Positions 9,874 through 20,928 of a stretch of 64,000 bases of DNA are shown here, in pieces. Below the pieces are notes generated by a model that was not told the origin of the DNA, did not search any database, and saw only the letters and a program-made list of their open reading frames with translations. The stretch is from Campanula takesimana. Taxonomy: Eukaryota > Streptophyta > Magnoliopsida > Asterales > Campanulaceae. The translations under genes were made by a program, and so were the position numbers. The stretch covers positions 2,232,001 through 2,296,000 of the forward strand of contig JAOWBW010000025.1 of the NCBI GenBank assembly GCA_026119855.1, given 5' to 3'. Numbering within the stretch: the first letter of the stretch is position 1; every line of letters begins with the position of its first letter.

Positions 9874-12116
9874 GTGTCACGACCCGAAATCTAGGCTCTA
9901 TTTTATTAGTAATAAATGATTATTTATTTATTTATTTGCTTATTTATTTATTTAAATTATTATTTATTTAAATATTTATGTGTGCAATCTACGTGTTATA
10001 TTAATTTATGCCTAGCATTTTAATTGAGTCATTTAGGTTAGTGTAGTATTGTTGGGTCTTAATTGTTAGTAGGGAGTGTAGTAATTATGTGTAGTGTAGT
10101 GGAGGGGGCCTAAGTGTAAATCTTTTAAATCATTTCCCTACTCCCTCCCTACTCCTTCCCTTCTCCCTCATACACTCCACCCCCATTCTCCTCTCCCAGC
10201 AACTCCCTCTCTCTCTCCTCCATTTGGTAAGTTTTCTCTTCCTCTTCCTTCTCTCTTAATTTTCTTCATCTTCTCCTTGTTATCTCTCATTTCTTAAAAC
10301 ATGAATCATGTTTAGATCGGCGATAGGATCGTTGGAAGCCAAAAATATTTGAAATCCATCAACTTTGAGAAATCCGGGTAAGTTGCTTTTCCCCCTATTT
10401 TATGCTAGAAATGATACTCCATATTTATTTGATGTTATGGATGCTATTTATTGCATCTTGGGTTGATTTGGGAGTGATTGGCATTTTATTCAATTTTTGT
10501 GAAATTGGGTATTTGAATCTTCGGTTGGGTATCTAGATGTTGTTATTTAGCCCATTTGCAAGTCTATAAGTTGTTTTGGTTCATAGTTGTGTATATTGTA
10601 AGCCTTGGTTCCAAGTATTTGTGAAATGGTGAAAGATTTGGGTTGGTTTGAGTTTTTGGTTTAAAAAAGGTAGAAACCCAGAATTTTGGCCGGAATTTGC
10701 CTTTCCGGGCAAGGAGGCGTGCGCACCCTCCCATAGGAGGCGCGCGCACCCTTAGGCCTCTCTTGAACAAAAACCTTCTGTCCATTGGAGGCGCGCGCAC
10801 CCTCCCATAGGAGGCGCGCGCACCCTCTCCTCCACCACACTTGATCTTCCAACTGATCTAGGAGGCGCGCACACCCTCCCATAGGAGGCGCGCGCACCCT
10901 CTCCCCTGTTGTGAAATTTATTTCTCTCTTTGTCCAATCTTTCGAGGGCCATATCTTGTTCATCCGAACTCCGTTTTAGGCGTATAAATTATCGTTTTAA
11001 AGCTCTCCTTAAGCTCTTCGATATGAGTGAGTAAATTTGGGTAGGTTATCGAATTAGATGGATCCTTTGTGGTCAAACGTAATATGGGAATTGTGTTATC
11101 ACTGTTATGATTGTTGGATCACTTTAATTGCAAGTTGTTGGTTCATTCCACTTTCTTGGTGACTTCTTGGTATGGTTCCCTACTTTGGAACCTTAAGTTG
11201 TTTATTCATGCTAAATTATTATTACTTAGCATTTATTTGGAAGCCCAGCTGGCATATTTGTTGCATCGGGCGATGGGAAAGATTATAATGGCAAAGCCAA
11301 GTCCATTATAATGTTGACCATTGTTTTGCCCCCTTCTATACCCCTTTTCCAGATTGGCCTTGGAAAGGATAAGTTAGCTTCCTTTGTGAATGTATCTAGC
11401 TACCGGCCATGACTTTGTGTCATGGTCCTTGTCCTTTGTGACACTTTTATGGTTATTGGTTCCGGTACCGGGGTTTTCTCTTCGGCTTTCATGCTATTAT
11501 GAAGATGATGATTTGTTGATTATTGAAGCTGCGCAGCGATCCTTTATTTGGGTGTTCCGGTTTGGAAAACCTTGGCTATATCCTTTGTTATGTGTTTATT
11601 TCCGCTGCTATCTGTTAAGTGATAAATGCTATGTGCTATGTGATATTTATTATTGCTTATAGTATATTGCATCATAGCATGTCATGTAGTTGCATTAGTA
11701 ACTTATTGAGACTATTCTCACCCTCTTTCTTTTTATCTTTGTTTTTCCTTAACCCCCCCCCCCAGGTGCTAAGGATTAGTCTCGCTGATCACGAGAAAGA
11801 GGACGCCGAGTGTGGATACATTCTTTTGGGGAAAGTTGTATAGGTTGGTTTACATTATATAAATGTGTAACCTTTTTGGGATAGTTATACCAAACAATGA
11901 CGTCATTAAGATTTGTATATTTGTATTTTTGTTGGGCATAAACTTGTGGAAGTTTATGATAGTTGTAATTGGTTTTTATCAAACTTGGTTTTGTAAAACC
12001 TTGGATCATCACCTTTTGGTATCAAATGAAATTTTTAACTTCAGTATCTCATAGTTTTGGTTTTAAGTCGACGTCCTGATCGCGGTCTTGGGCCCGCGGG
12101 GTCCGGGGTCGCGACA
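9874..12116 (+). repeat. E3 5' LTR
   Basis: Starts TGTCACGACCCG and ends GGGTCGCGACA. In sense order it holds an AT-rich start, a CT-rich tract (10130-10225), donor-like GGTAAGT at 10227, a second donor GTAAGT at 10378, six GC-rich modules in three pairs (10727-10905), the hairpin 11282-11312, the palindrome GCTGCGCAGC near 11528, and an acceptor-like CTTAAC/poly-C/CAG ending at 11765. The promoter is expected here, but I cannot fix the start site. Confidence 0.95.
10227..11765 (+). promoter_or_regulatory. Candidate intron inside the E3 5' LTR
   Basis: A 5' splice-site-like G|GTAAGT at 10227-10232 follows a CT-repeat tract. A second GTAAGT lies at 10378. The downstream end is TTTTTCCTTAAC, an 11-base C run and CAG|G at 11763-11766, which looks like a branch point, pyrimidine tract and acceptor. 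The same signals occur at matching positions in the other Tekay LTRs wherever the region is retained. No transcript evidence is available, so this is a prediction. Confidence 0.45.
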
Positions 12117-12118
12117 GT

Positions 12119-12136
12119 TGGTATCAGAGCTATGGC
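12119..12136 (+). other. E3 primer-binding site (initiator Met tRNA)
   Basis: TGGTATCAGAGCTATGGC begins two bases after the LTR. TGGTATCAGAGC is the classic plant PBS complementary to tRNA-iMet. Confidence 0.93.
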
Positions 12137-12237
12137 ATTGGCTCTAAGTATAAGTCTAGGTGGATTAGTATGACCTAGGTGGGTAGTAGTGTGCGGAGTG
12201 ATTAACAATTGATGTTTTATGCAGGTACTTATTTACA

Positions 12238-13674
12238 ATGGTTCGTAGAAGGAGTGGTGAAGGTAGTACCGGTAATGTAAATCAGAATGATACAAGGGAA
12301 GAAGCACGTGCTATGTTTCAGGGCATGTTTGAGGCGGCCATGAAGGCCATACATGATCAAGGTCCGAGGGTAGAACAAGCACCACCCCACTATGGATTGG
12401 AGCAATTTCTGAAGTTGAAACCGGTTGAATTCAATGGGGAACCCGATGTTCGGAAAGCTGAGTTGTGGATTGAGTCGATGGAGAAGATTTATGAGGTATT
12501 TGGGTGTTCGGATGAGGACAAGGTCCGGTTCGCGGCTTATAAGCTTGTGGGAGCCGCCGAGCATTGGTGGAAGGGTGTTAAAGCTAGTTGGGATGATACT
12601 CACACGGTGTATGCGTGAGGGTTGTTTGTGCGCAAATTCAAGGAGCATTTCATTCCGGTTGTTAATCAAAACCGAAAGGAGATCGAGCTACTCATCCTGG
12701 AGCAAGGTGTGTTGTCTATAGCACAATACTCGGCTAAGTTCATAGAATTAGCCCGGTATTGCGACTATTTGGTGAGGACCGAGGAACAAAAGGCTATGAG
12801 ATTCATTCGGGGATTGAAGACCTCCATCCGTACTCAACTTATTGCTCAACGGATTGTGACTTTCCAAGATGCGGTGGACCGAGCCTACTTAATAGAGCAA
12901 GATATTGGGGAACATAAAAGGAAGACCGAGGTGGCCAACCCGGGTAAGCAAGGAGCACAAGGCAAACCTCATCACCGTTCCAACAACCGAGGTAATCCGG
13001 GAGCATCACTTCAGTTTAAGGGGTAAACCACTCCGAGGAATCCGGGTACTACTCCGGGGATTCAGAATAGGAAGCCTTGTACCTTTTGTCAGAGGGTAGG
13101 CCATGCGAAGGATAGGTGTTGGAAAAAGCAAGGCAAGTTCACCAATTGTGGTGAAATGGGGCACTTTGCGAGAGAGTGCACGAGGTACCGAGGTCAGTCA
13201 TCCGGGTCAGGGGTTGGTACGAATCAGGGTCAGAAAAGGGATGTCGCTGGGAAGCCCAAAGTTCAAGGGAAGGTTTATGCCATGAATCAACAACAAGCTA
13301 CCGATGATCCATCCGTTATTGGAGGTATTGTTTCTGTGTCTAATGTGAGCGCACGAGCGTTAGTAGATCCAGGATCATCTCATTCATACATTTCTTTGCA
13401 ATTTGCTTCCATGTTAAATGCTGCATTCGAGTCTTTACCGTACGTGCTAGAGGTGTCGACCCCTATAGGAGAATGCTTGATTTCTGATCGAGTCTTTCGT
13501 GCTTGTGATGTGGTTATTTGTGGTCGTGTCCTTTGTGCGGATTTGGTAGTTCTTCCTATCCAAGACTTTGATGTCATTTTGGGTATGGATTGGTTGAGCA
13601 AGTTTCATGCTTCCGTTGATTGCCGTAAGAAAACTGTTACTTTTTCTATTCCCGATGTGCCTATTTGTGTTTGA
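12238..13674 (+). pseudogene. gag-pro: E3 gag and protease, interrupted by stops
   Basis: A single frame starts at ATG 12238 (MVRRRSGEG). It has internal stops at 12616-12618 (TGA, where relatives have Trp) and 13024-13026 (TAA). Gag core motifs AELWIESMEKIYEVFGC and AAEHWWKGVKASW are present. Two knuckle positions follow near 13078-13180: CTFCQRVGHAKDRC, and TNCGEMGHFAREC in which the first Cys is replaced. The protease active site is ALVDPGSS near 13360, with ILGMDW near 13580 as the second protease strand. The frame ends at 13672-13674 because of a 2-bp deletion just upstream (CCTATTTGTG against CCTAAATTTGTG in relatives). Gag packages the RNA; the protease matures the polyprotein. The stops make it inactive. 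Confidence 0.88.
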
Positions 13675-16600
13675 GGCTAGTCCTCTGAGTAGAAAGGTTC
13701 GCTTAATTTCTTATTTGAAAGCGAGAAAATTATTGCATAGTGGGTGTGAGGGGTATTTGGCTAGTGTTCTTGATACTAGGAAGGAATCCCCTAGTTTTGA
13801 TAGTGTTCGGGTAGTTCGGGAATTTCCCAATGTTTTCTCTACCGAGTATGATATGCCTCCCGATCGTGAGATTGAGTTTTGTATAAATCTTTTGCCGGGT
13901 ACGACTCCAATTTCGAAAGCACCTTATAGGTTAGCTCCCGCAGAGTTGAAGGAATTAAAGGTTCAGTTGCAAGAGTTGCAGGATCGAGGGTTTATCCGCC
14001 CTAGTGTTTCCCCGTGGGGAGCACTGGTTTTGTTTGTGCGGAAGAAAGACGGTTCCTTGAGATTGTGCATTGATTACCGGAAGTTGAATCAGGTTACGGT
14101 GAAGAACAAGTATCCTCTACCGCACATTGATGATTTATTTGATCAGCTTCAAGGGTCCGTGGTTTTCTCTAAACTTGATTTGAGGAGTGGGTACCATCAG
14201 TTGAAGGTTCGATCAGAGGATATTCCGAAGACTGCCTTTCGCACTCGTTATGGTCATTATGAGTTCTTGGTTATGCCATTTGGGTTGACTAACTCGCCGG
14301 CCGTGTTTATGGATTTGATGAACCGGGTTTTCCATCCCTATCTTGATTCGTTCGTGGTAGTCTTCATCGACGACATTCTTGTTTATTCAAAATCTCGAGA
14401 GGAGCATGAACAACGTTTGAGGACAGTTTTATCCGTTCTCGCGAGGGAAAAATTATTTGCGAAGTTCAGTAAATGCGAATTTTGGCTCGAGAAGGTTTCG
14501 TTTCTGGGTCATGTTATTTCGAAAGATGGTATTTCTGTGGATCCTTCAAAGATTGAAGCTATAGTGGATTGGAAGAGACCCGAATCAGTGAAAGAGATTA
14601 GAAGCTTTCTTGGTTTAGCCGGGTATTACCAAAGATTTATTGAAGGGTTTTCGAGGATCGCTACTCCGATGACTCAGTTGACCCGGAAGAATGTCCCGTT
14701 TGTGTGGACCGAGAAATGTGACAAGAGTTTCGAGGAATTGAAGAAGAGGTTGACTACCGCACCGATCTTGACTTTGCCTAATGGGAGCGATGGCCTAGTG
14801 ATTTACAGTGATGCTTCGAAAGAGGGTTTGGGTTGTGTGTTGATGCAGAACGGGAAAGTAATTGCGTATGCTTCGAGGAAGTTAACCCCTAGTGAGAAGA
14901 ATTACCCGACTCATGATATGGAGTTAGCGGCTATTGTATTTGCGTTGCATAAGTGGAAGCATTACCTTTATGGGGCGAAGTTTAAAATTTTTACGGATCA
15001 CAAGAGTTTGAAATACCTTTTCTCCCAGAAGGAATTAAATAACCGACAGCGCCGATGGATGGAATTGTTGAAGGATTATGATTGCACGATTTCTTATCAC
15101 CCGGGAAAGGCGAATGTGGTAGCCGATGCGATTAGTAGAAAGTCTTATGTGGCTTCGATGATGGTTCGGGAGTGGAAAATGGTTGAGGATGTTCGAGATT
15201 GGTCTCCTCGTGAATCGAGACATGGGGCTATTTTTGCGAATATTAGGGTATCTCCGACCCTAATTCAGAGAATAAAGGAAGCACAGAAAGAAGATCCCGA
15301 GTTGGTGAAGATAATGAGTAAATTGAAGGAAAAGAATTTCGAGGATTTTTCATTGAGCTCGAGTGGAGTTTTGACTTTCCATGGTCGTTTGTGTGTTCCG
15401 GATGTTGATGGAATTAAACAGAGAGTTCTTGATGAGGGTCACAAATCGAGGTATACTATTCATCCGGGTAGTACGAAGATGTATCAGGATTTGAAGCAAC
15501 AATTTTGGTGGATTAATATGAAAAGGGAAATAGCCGAGTATGTATCGAGGTGTTGCCAGTAGGTCAAAGCCGAGCATCAGAGACCCGCGGGATTACTTCA
15601 GCCGTTAGAGATTCCCGAGTGGAAATGGGAGCATGTGACTATGGATTTCGTTACGGGACTGCCTCGTACCCGTAGGAAGTATGACAGTGTTTGGGTAATA
15701 GTGGATAGATTGACCAAGAGTGCCCATTTCTTACCTATTGACATCAGATATTCGATGGAGAAGCTTGCGACCCTTTACATTGATGAGGTTGTTAGATTGC
15801 ATGGAGTTCCGGTTAGCATTGTGTCAGATCGAGACCCGAGGTTTACTTCTAGATTCTGGAAGGCGTTTCAGGAAGCTTTGGGTACAGATTTGTGATTTAG
15901 TACAGCTTTTCATCCCCAGACCGACGGTCAATCCGAGAGGACTATTCAGATTCTTGAGGATATGTTGCGAGCTTATGCGATAGACTTCTCTGATTCTTGG
16001 GATTCGCCCCTACCGTTAGTGGAGTTCTCTTACAATAATAGTTATCAGGCTAGTATCGAGATGGCACCGTATGGGGCTTTGTATGGAAGGAAGTGTAGAT
16101 CGCCTATTTGTTGGGATGAGGTTGGTGAAGCGAAGATCGTGGGTATTGATTTGCTTCGGGATTCAGATGACAAAGTCAAAGTTATCCGGGATAGATTGAA
16201 GACAGCCCAGAGTCGACATAAGAGCTATGTAGACAACCGAAGGCGAGATCTTAGTTTTCAGACCGGTGATTTTGTGTTCTTGAAAGTGTCTCCGAAGGTG
16301 GGTATTCGTAGGTTTGGGAAGAAAGGCAAATTGGCTCCAAGGTTTACTGCTCCGTTTGAGATTTTGGGAAAGGTTGGGCTTCTAGCGTACCGACTTGCGT
16401 TACCGCAATCTTTAGACCGGTTGCACAACGTGTTCCACGTTTCTATGCTTCGGAAGTACGTTCATGATCCATCTCACGTGTTACCAAGGATACCGGAGGA
16501 TATTGAGCCCGATATGACTTATGAGGAACGACCGGTTCGGATCCTAGATTCTAAAGTCCAAGAGTTGAGGAGCAAAAGCATTCCATTAGTTAGAGTTCTT

Positions 16601-16681
16601 TGGAGGAATCATAATATCGAGGAGTCGACGTGGGAGCTTCGTGATGAGATCGAGGGGAAATTTCCGTGGCTTTTTGTTTAA
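13662..16681 (+). pseudogene. pol: E3 pol: RT, RNase H, integrase, chromodomain
   Basis: After the 2-bp deletion the pol frame is open to 15562 and then continues with stops at 15560-15562 (TAG for Gln) and 15893-15895 (TGA for Arg), ending at 16679-16681. RT carries FIDDILVYS near 14365. RNase H begins near VIYSDASKEGLG at about 14800. The integrase has an HHCC-type finger near 15440-15555 damaged by a 6-bp deletion (CCQ for CLTCQQ), then D (TMDFVTGLP), D (VSDRDPRF) and E (GQSERTIQ). The C-terminus has the GPF-like motif (APFEILGKVG) and a chromodomain (RVLWRNHNIEESTWEL), which in chromoviruses directs integration to marked chromatin. Confidence 0.9.
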
Positions 16682-16717
16682 GGTGAGTCTCGTTAAAATT
16701 CGGGTCAAAATTTCTTT

Positions 16718-16730
16718 AAGGGGGAGTGAA
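16718..16730 (+). other. E3 polypurine tract
   Basis: AAGGGGGAGTGAA directly precedes the 3' LTR. It primes plus-strand DNA synthesis in LTR retrotransposons. The same tract (as TTCACTCCCCCTT) follows the LTRs at 28440, 34226 and 45744 on the other strand. Confidence 0.92.
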
Positions 16731-18968
16731 TGTCACGACCCGAAATCTAGGCTCTATTTTATTAGTAATAAATGATTATTTATTTATTTATTTGCTTATT
16801 TATTTATTTAAATTATTATTTATTTAAATATTTATGTGTGCAATCTACGTATTATATTAATTTATGCCTAGCATTTTAATTGAGTCGTTTGGGTTAGTGT
16901 AGTATTGTTGGGTCTTAATTGTTAGTAGGGAGTGTAGTAATTGTGTGTAGTGTAGTGGAGGGGGCCTAAGTGTAAATCTTTTAAATCATTTCCCTACTCC
17001 CTCCCTACTCCTTCCCTTCTCCCTCATACACTCCACCCCCATTCTCCTCTCCCAGCAACTCCCTCTCTCTCTCCTCCATTTGGTAAGTTTTCTCTTCCTC
17101 TTCCTTCTCTCTTAATTTTCTTCATCTTCTCCTTGTTATCTCTCATTTCTTAAAACATGAATCATGTTTAGATCGGCGATAGGATCGTTGGAAGCCAAAA
17201 ATATTTGAAATCCATCAACTTTGAGAAATCCGGGTAAGTTGCTTTCCCCCCTATTTTATGCTAGAAATGATACTCCATATTTATTTGATGTTATGGATGC
17301 TATTTATTGCATCTTGGGTTGCTTTGGGAGTGAGTGACATTTTATTCAATTTTTTTGAAATTGGGTATTTGAATCTTGGGTTGGGTAACTAGATGTTGTT
17401 ATTTAGCCCCTTTGCAAGTCTATAAGTTGTTTTGGTTCATAATTGTGTATATTGTAAGCCTTGGTTCCAAGTATTTGTGAAATGGTGAAAGATTTGGGTT
17501 GGTTTGAGTTTTGGTTTAAAAATGGTAGAAACCCAGAATTTTGGCCGGATTTTGCCTTTCCGGGCAAGGAGGCGCGCGCCCCCTCCCATAGGAGGCGCGC
17601 GCACCCTTAGGCCACTCTTGAACAAAAACCTTCTGTCCATTGGAGGCGCGCGCACCCTCCCATAGGAGGCGCGCGCACCCTCTCCTCCACCAAACTTGAT
17701 CTTCCAACTGATCTAGGAGGCGCGCGCACCCTCCCATAGGAGGCGCGCGCACCCTCTCCCCTGTTGTGAAATTTATTTCTCTCTTTGTCCAATCTTTTGA
17801 GGGCCATATCTTGTTCATCCGAACTCCGTTTTAGGCGTATAAATTATCGTTTTAAATCTCTCCTTAAGCTCTTTGATATGAGTGAGTAAATTTGGGTAGG
17901 TGCTCGAATTAGCTAGATCCTTTGTGGTCAAACGTAATATGGGAATTGTGTTATCACTGTTTTGATTGTTGGAACACTTTAATTGCGTGTTGTTGGTTCA
18001 TTCCACTTTCTTGGTGACTTCTTGGTATGGTTCCCTACTTTGGAACCTTAAGTTGTTTATTCATGCTAAATTATTATTACTTAGCATTTATTTGGAAGCC
18101 CAGCTGGCATATTTGTTGCATCGGGCGATGGGAAAGATTATAATGGCAAAGCCAAGTCCATTATAATGTTGACCATTGTTTTGCCCCCTTCTATACCCCT
18201 TTTCCAGATTGGCCTTGGAAAGGATAAGTTAGCTTCCTTTATGAATGTATCTACCTACCGGCCATGACTTTGTGTCATGGTCCTTGTCCTTTGTGACACT
18301 TTTATGGTTATTGGTTCCGGTACCGGGGTTTTCTCTTCGGCTTTCATGCTATTATGAAGATGATGATTTGTTGATTATTGAAGCTGCGCAGCGATCCTTT
18401 ATTTGGGTGTTCCGGTTTGGAAAACCTTGGCTATATCCTTTGTTATGTGTTTATTTCCGCTGCTATCTGTTAAGTGATAAATGCTATGTGCTATGTGATA
18501 TATATTATTGCTTATAGTATATTGCATCATAGCATGTCATGTAGTTGCATTAGTAACTTATTGAGATTATTCTCACCCCCTTTCTTTTTATCTTTGTTTT
18601 TCCTTAACCCCCCCCAGGTGCTAAGGATTAGTCTCGCTGATCACGAGAAAGAGGACGCCGAGTGTGGATACATTCTTTTGGGGAAAGTTGTATAGGTTGG
18701 TTTACATTATATAAATGTGTAACCTTTTTGGGATAGTTGTACCAAACAATGACGTCATTAAGATTTGTATATTTGTATTTTTGTTGGGCATAAACTTGTG
18801 GAAGTTTATGATAGTTGTAATTGGTTTTTATCAAACTTGGTTTTGTAAAACCTTGAATCATCACCTTTTGGTATCAAATGAAATTTTTAACTTCAGTATT
18901 TCATAGTTTTGGTTTTAAGTCGACGTCCAGATCGCGGTCTCGGGCCCGCGGGGTCCGGGGTCGCGACA
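16731..18968 (+). repeat. E3 3' LTR
   Basis: Same order of signals as the 5' copy: donor-like GGTAAGT at 17093, GTAAGT at 17234, six GC-rich modules (17569-17757), hairpin 18137-18167, acceptor AG at 18616-18617. It differs from the 5' LTR by scattered substitutions and by the C-run length (8 against 11). Confidence 0.95.
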
Positions 18969-18973
18969 TATTG

Positions 18974-20925
18974 ACTTTGTCAAAGAAACCGATCTGATTG
19001 GGGGAAAGAGGACCAAGTATGGTGACGCGATGGCCTTGAATATGGTCAAGAAGATGAATTTCTTACCTATGTTGGGACTCGGGAAAGAGCAACAAGGTTG
19101 TATTGAAGCTATCAAAAATGATGTGACTGTTTTCATTCCTCCGTTTGGACTCGGCTATATGCCCACTCCCGCTGAAATTGCCAAATCTATGCGTGAAAAA
19201 AGGGAGAAGCAGAATTCCATCAAGATGGGAAGGAACTATGAGCTCCCTCCACTCCGTCCCTACAAAAAATCTTGGAAGGGATACTTTATTCACAAGAGCG
19301 AAAATGTGGCCCATGTTTTGCCTCTTGAGCCAACTAGTGGCATGGACGAAAAGTCTCGCGCGGGATGGGAAGTATTTGATGATGTGAAGTTGTTCGATGA
19401 AAACCTTGATTTGGATGGTTCCTATAAGCAACCGGGACCGGTTACTCCGTGGAATATCGATGAGGAGGATGGTGTCTTCGCATTGTTTGAAGGGTTTGGC
19501 TTTGAAGACGGATCTGTGGTTATGATCGAAGATGGCACCGCGGAAGCTTATGACCCGATGAATCACCTCAAGCTGGCAGTGGCACCACTTAATAACTGGT
19601 CCAAAACCACTGGCCTGCTCGCTACTGTTGACATGCTCGTGAAGCATTTTGGATATGTTCGCCCCGATGGACCGGCTTTTGAACCCTTTGTACTCCCTGA
19701 TGTTGTTTCCGGGACTCCCGAAGAGGGCCTCACTGTCGAGGACCTTAACGCGATCGTAGAGCTTGTACTTCCCTCTGTAGTGAATGAAATTTCCTCTATT
19801 TACGCTTACTCCTTGGTTGCCAATATTTTAAATAATGATTTAACAAATGAAAATTTAATAACAAATGAAGTTAATCATGAATCTTTAAAAGACATAAGAC
19901 AAGATGAAAAAGATTATTTAATTGAGTTAAGCAGGTTAGCAAAACAGCGTGGGGAACGAAAGTTAGAGGCCTGTGGGGAAGATTTGTCCACTGTCAATCT
20001 GGGGCTGAACGAGGAAGTCGAAGAAATGAAAATTGGAAGCTTCATGTAAGGGGCTGACAGGGAACAGTTGATCAGTTTACTCAAACAATTTGTCGATGTG
20101 TTTGCTTGGTCGTATGAAGATATGCCTAGGTTAGATTCGACAATTGTGGAGCACCGAATTCCCACCTTTCCCGACGCCAAGCCGGTCAAACAGAAACTAC
20201 ATAGAATCAAGCCGCAATGGGCCCTCCAGGTTAAAGAAGAGATCGAGACGTTGATACAAGTGGGTTTCATCCGAGTTGTGGAATATCCCCAATGGTTATC
20301 CAACATGGTCACAGTCGAGAAGGCGAACGGCAAAGTCCGGATATGTGTTTACTTCAGAGACCTCAACAAAGCTTGCCCGAAAGATGATTTCCCGTTACCA
20401 AATATTGATATTCTGGTTGACTCAGTCGCAATGCACAAAGTGAAGTCATTTGTTGATGGAATGGCGGGTTACAATCAAATTAAAATGGTGGTGGAAGATC
20501 AAGAGAAAACCTCTTTCATCACCCCATGGGGGACATTCTGTTACACTGTGATGCCTTTCGGTCTTAAAAATGCCGGAACAACTTATCAAAGAGGTGCTAC
20601 AACTCTTTTCCATGACATGATCCACAAAGAACTTGAAATCTACGTGGATGACATGATTGTGCACTCAGTTGAAGAAGACGCTCAGCATCTGGTTGACCTC
20701 AGAAAATTCTTTGAAAGGCTGCGGAAGTATCACATGAAGTTGAATCCTGCTAAATGCACATTCGATACCATCCGAGGTAAGGTCCTGGGTTTCCTGGTAA
20801 CAGAAAGAGGGATTGAAATCAACCCCAACAAAATAAAGGCCATCACAGAAATGCCCCGACCTCGAACTCAAAAGGAGGTGAAAGGTTTCTTGGGAAGAAT
20901 TCAATATATCAGCAGATTCATACGG
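18974..20925 (+). pseudogene. pol: Tat1 pol: protease-RT linker and reverse transcriptase
   Basis: One frame from the end of the E3 TSD, with a stop at 20047-20049 and another at 20926-20928. The first part (19030-20046) contains a G-patch-like GLGKEQQG and then acidic linker sequence typical of Tat pol upstream of RT. RT begins near 20095 (FAWSYEDMP). Motifs: KVRICVYFRDLNKACPKDDFP (a Phe-Arg for the usual Tyr-Arg), MPFGLKNAG, and the catalytic YVDDMIVHS at about 20638. RT copies the element RNA to DNA. A short AT-rich patch (19820-19935) has a base composition unlike its surroundings and may be a small local insertion. Confidence 0.85.
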
Positions 20926-20928
20926 TAG

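Larger units (their letters stand above)
9874..18968 (+). mobile_element. Complete Tekay-like chromovirus (element E3), TSD TATTG
   Basis: Two LTRs of 2243 and 2238 bp bound an internal region with an iMet-type PBS, gag, protease, RT, RNase H, integrase, chromodomain and a polypurine tract. TATTG flanks it at 9869-9873 and 18969-18973. It sits between the Tat1 protease and RT coding regions. All coding sequence is recognisable, but there are four internal nonsense codons and one 2-bp deletion, so it is not autonomous. The LTRs are very similar by eye, which suggests a fairly young insertion. Confidence 0.96.

Noticed and set aside
10661..10963. Minus-strand frames with repeated ARAPPMGG-type peptides (also 17516-17818)
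   Set aside because: They are translations of the GC-rich LTR modules. They sit in the non-coding strand of the LTR and simply follow the DNA repeat.
12119..12136. tRNA-like sequence at PBS sites (also 31363, 50341, 58752)
   Set aside because: Only the 12-18 nt complementary to a tRNA 3' end are present; no tRNA gene.
9869..18973. E3 and D share the same TSD, TATTG, suggesting a fixed target
   Set aside because: Two cases are too few; the other visible TSD (GGTCC) and the half-site GTAAC differ. Probably coincidence.
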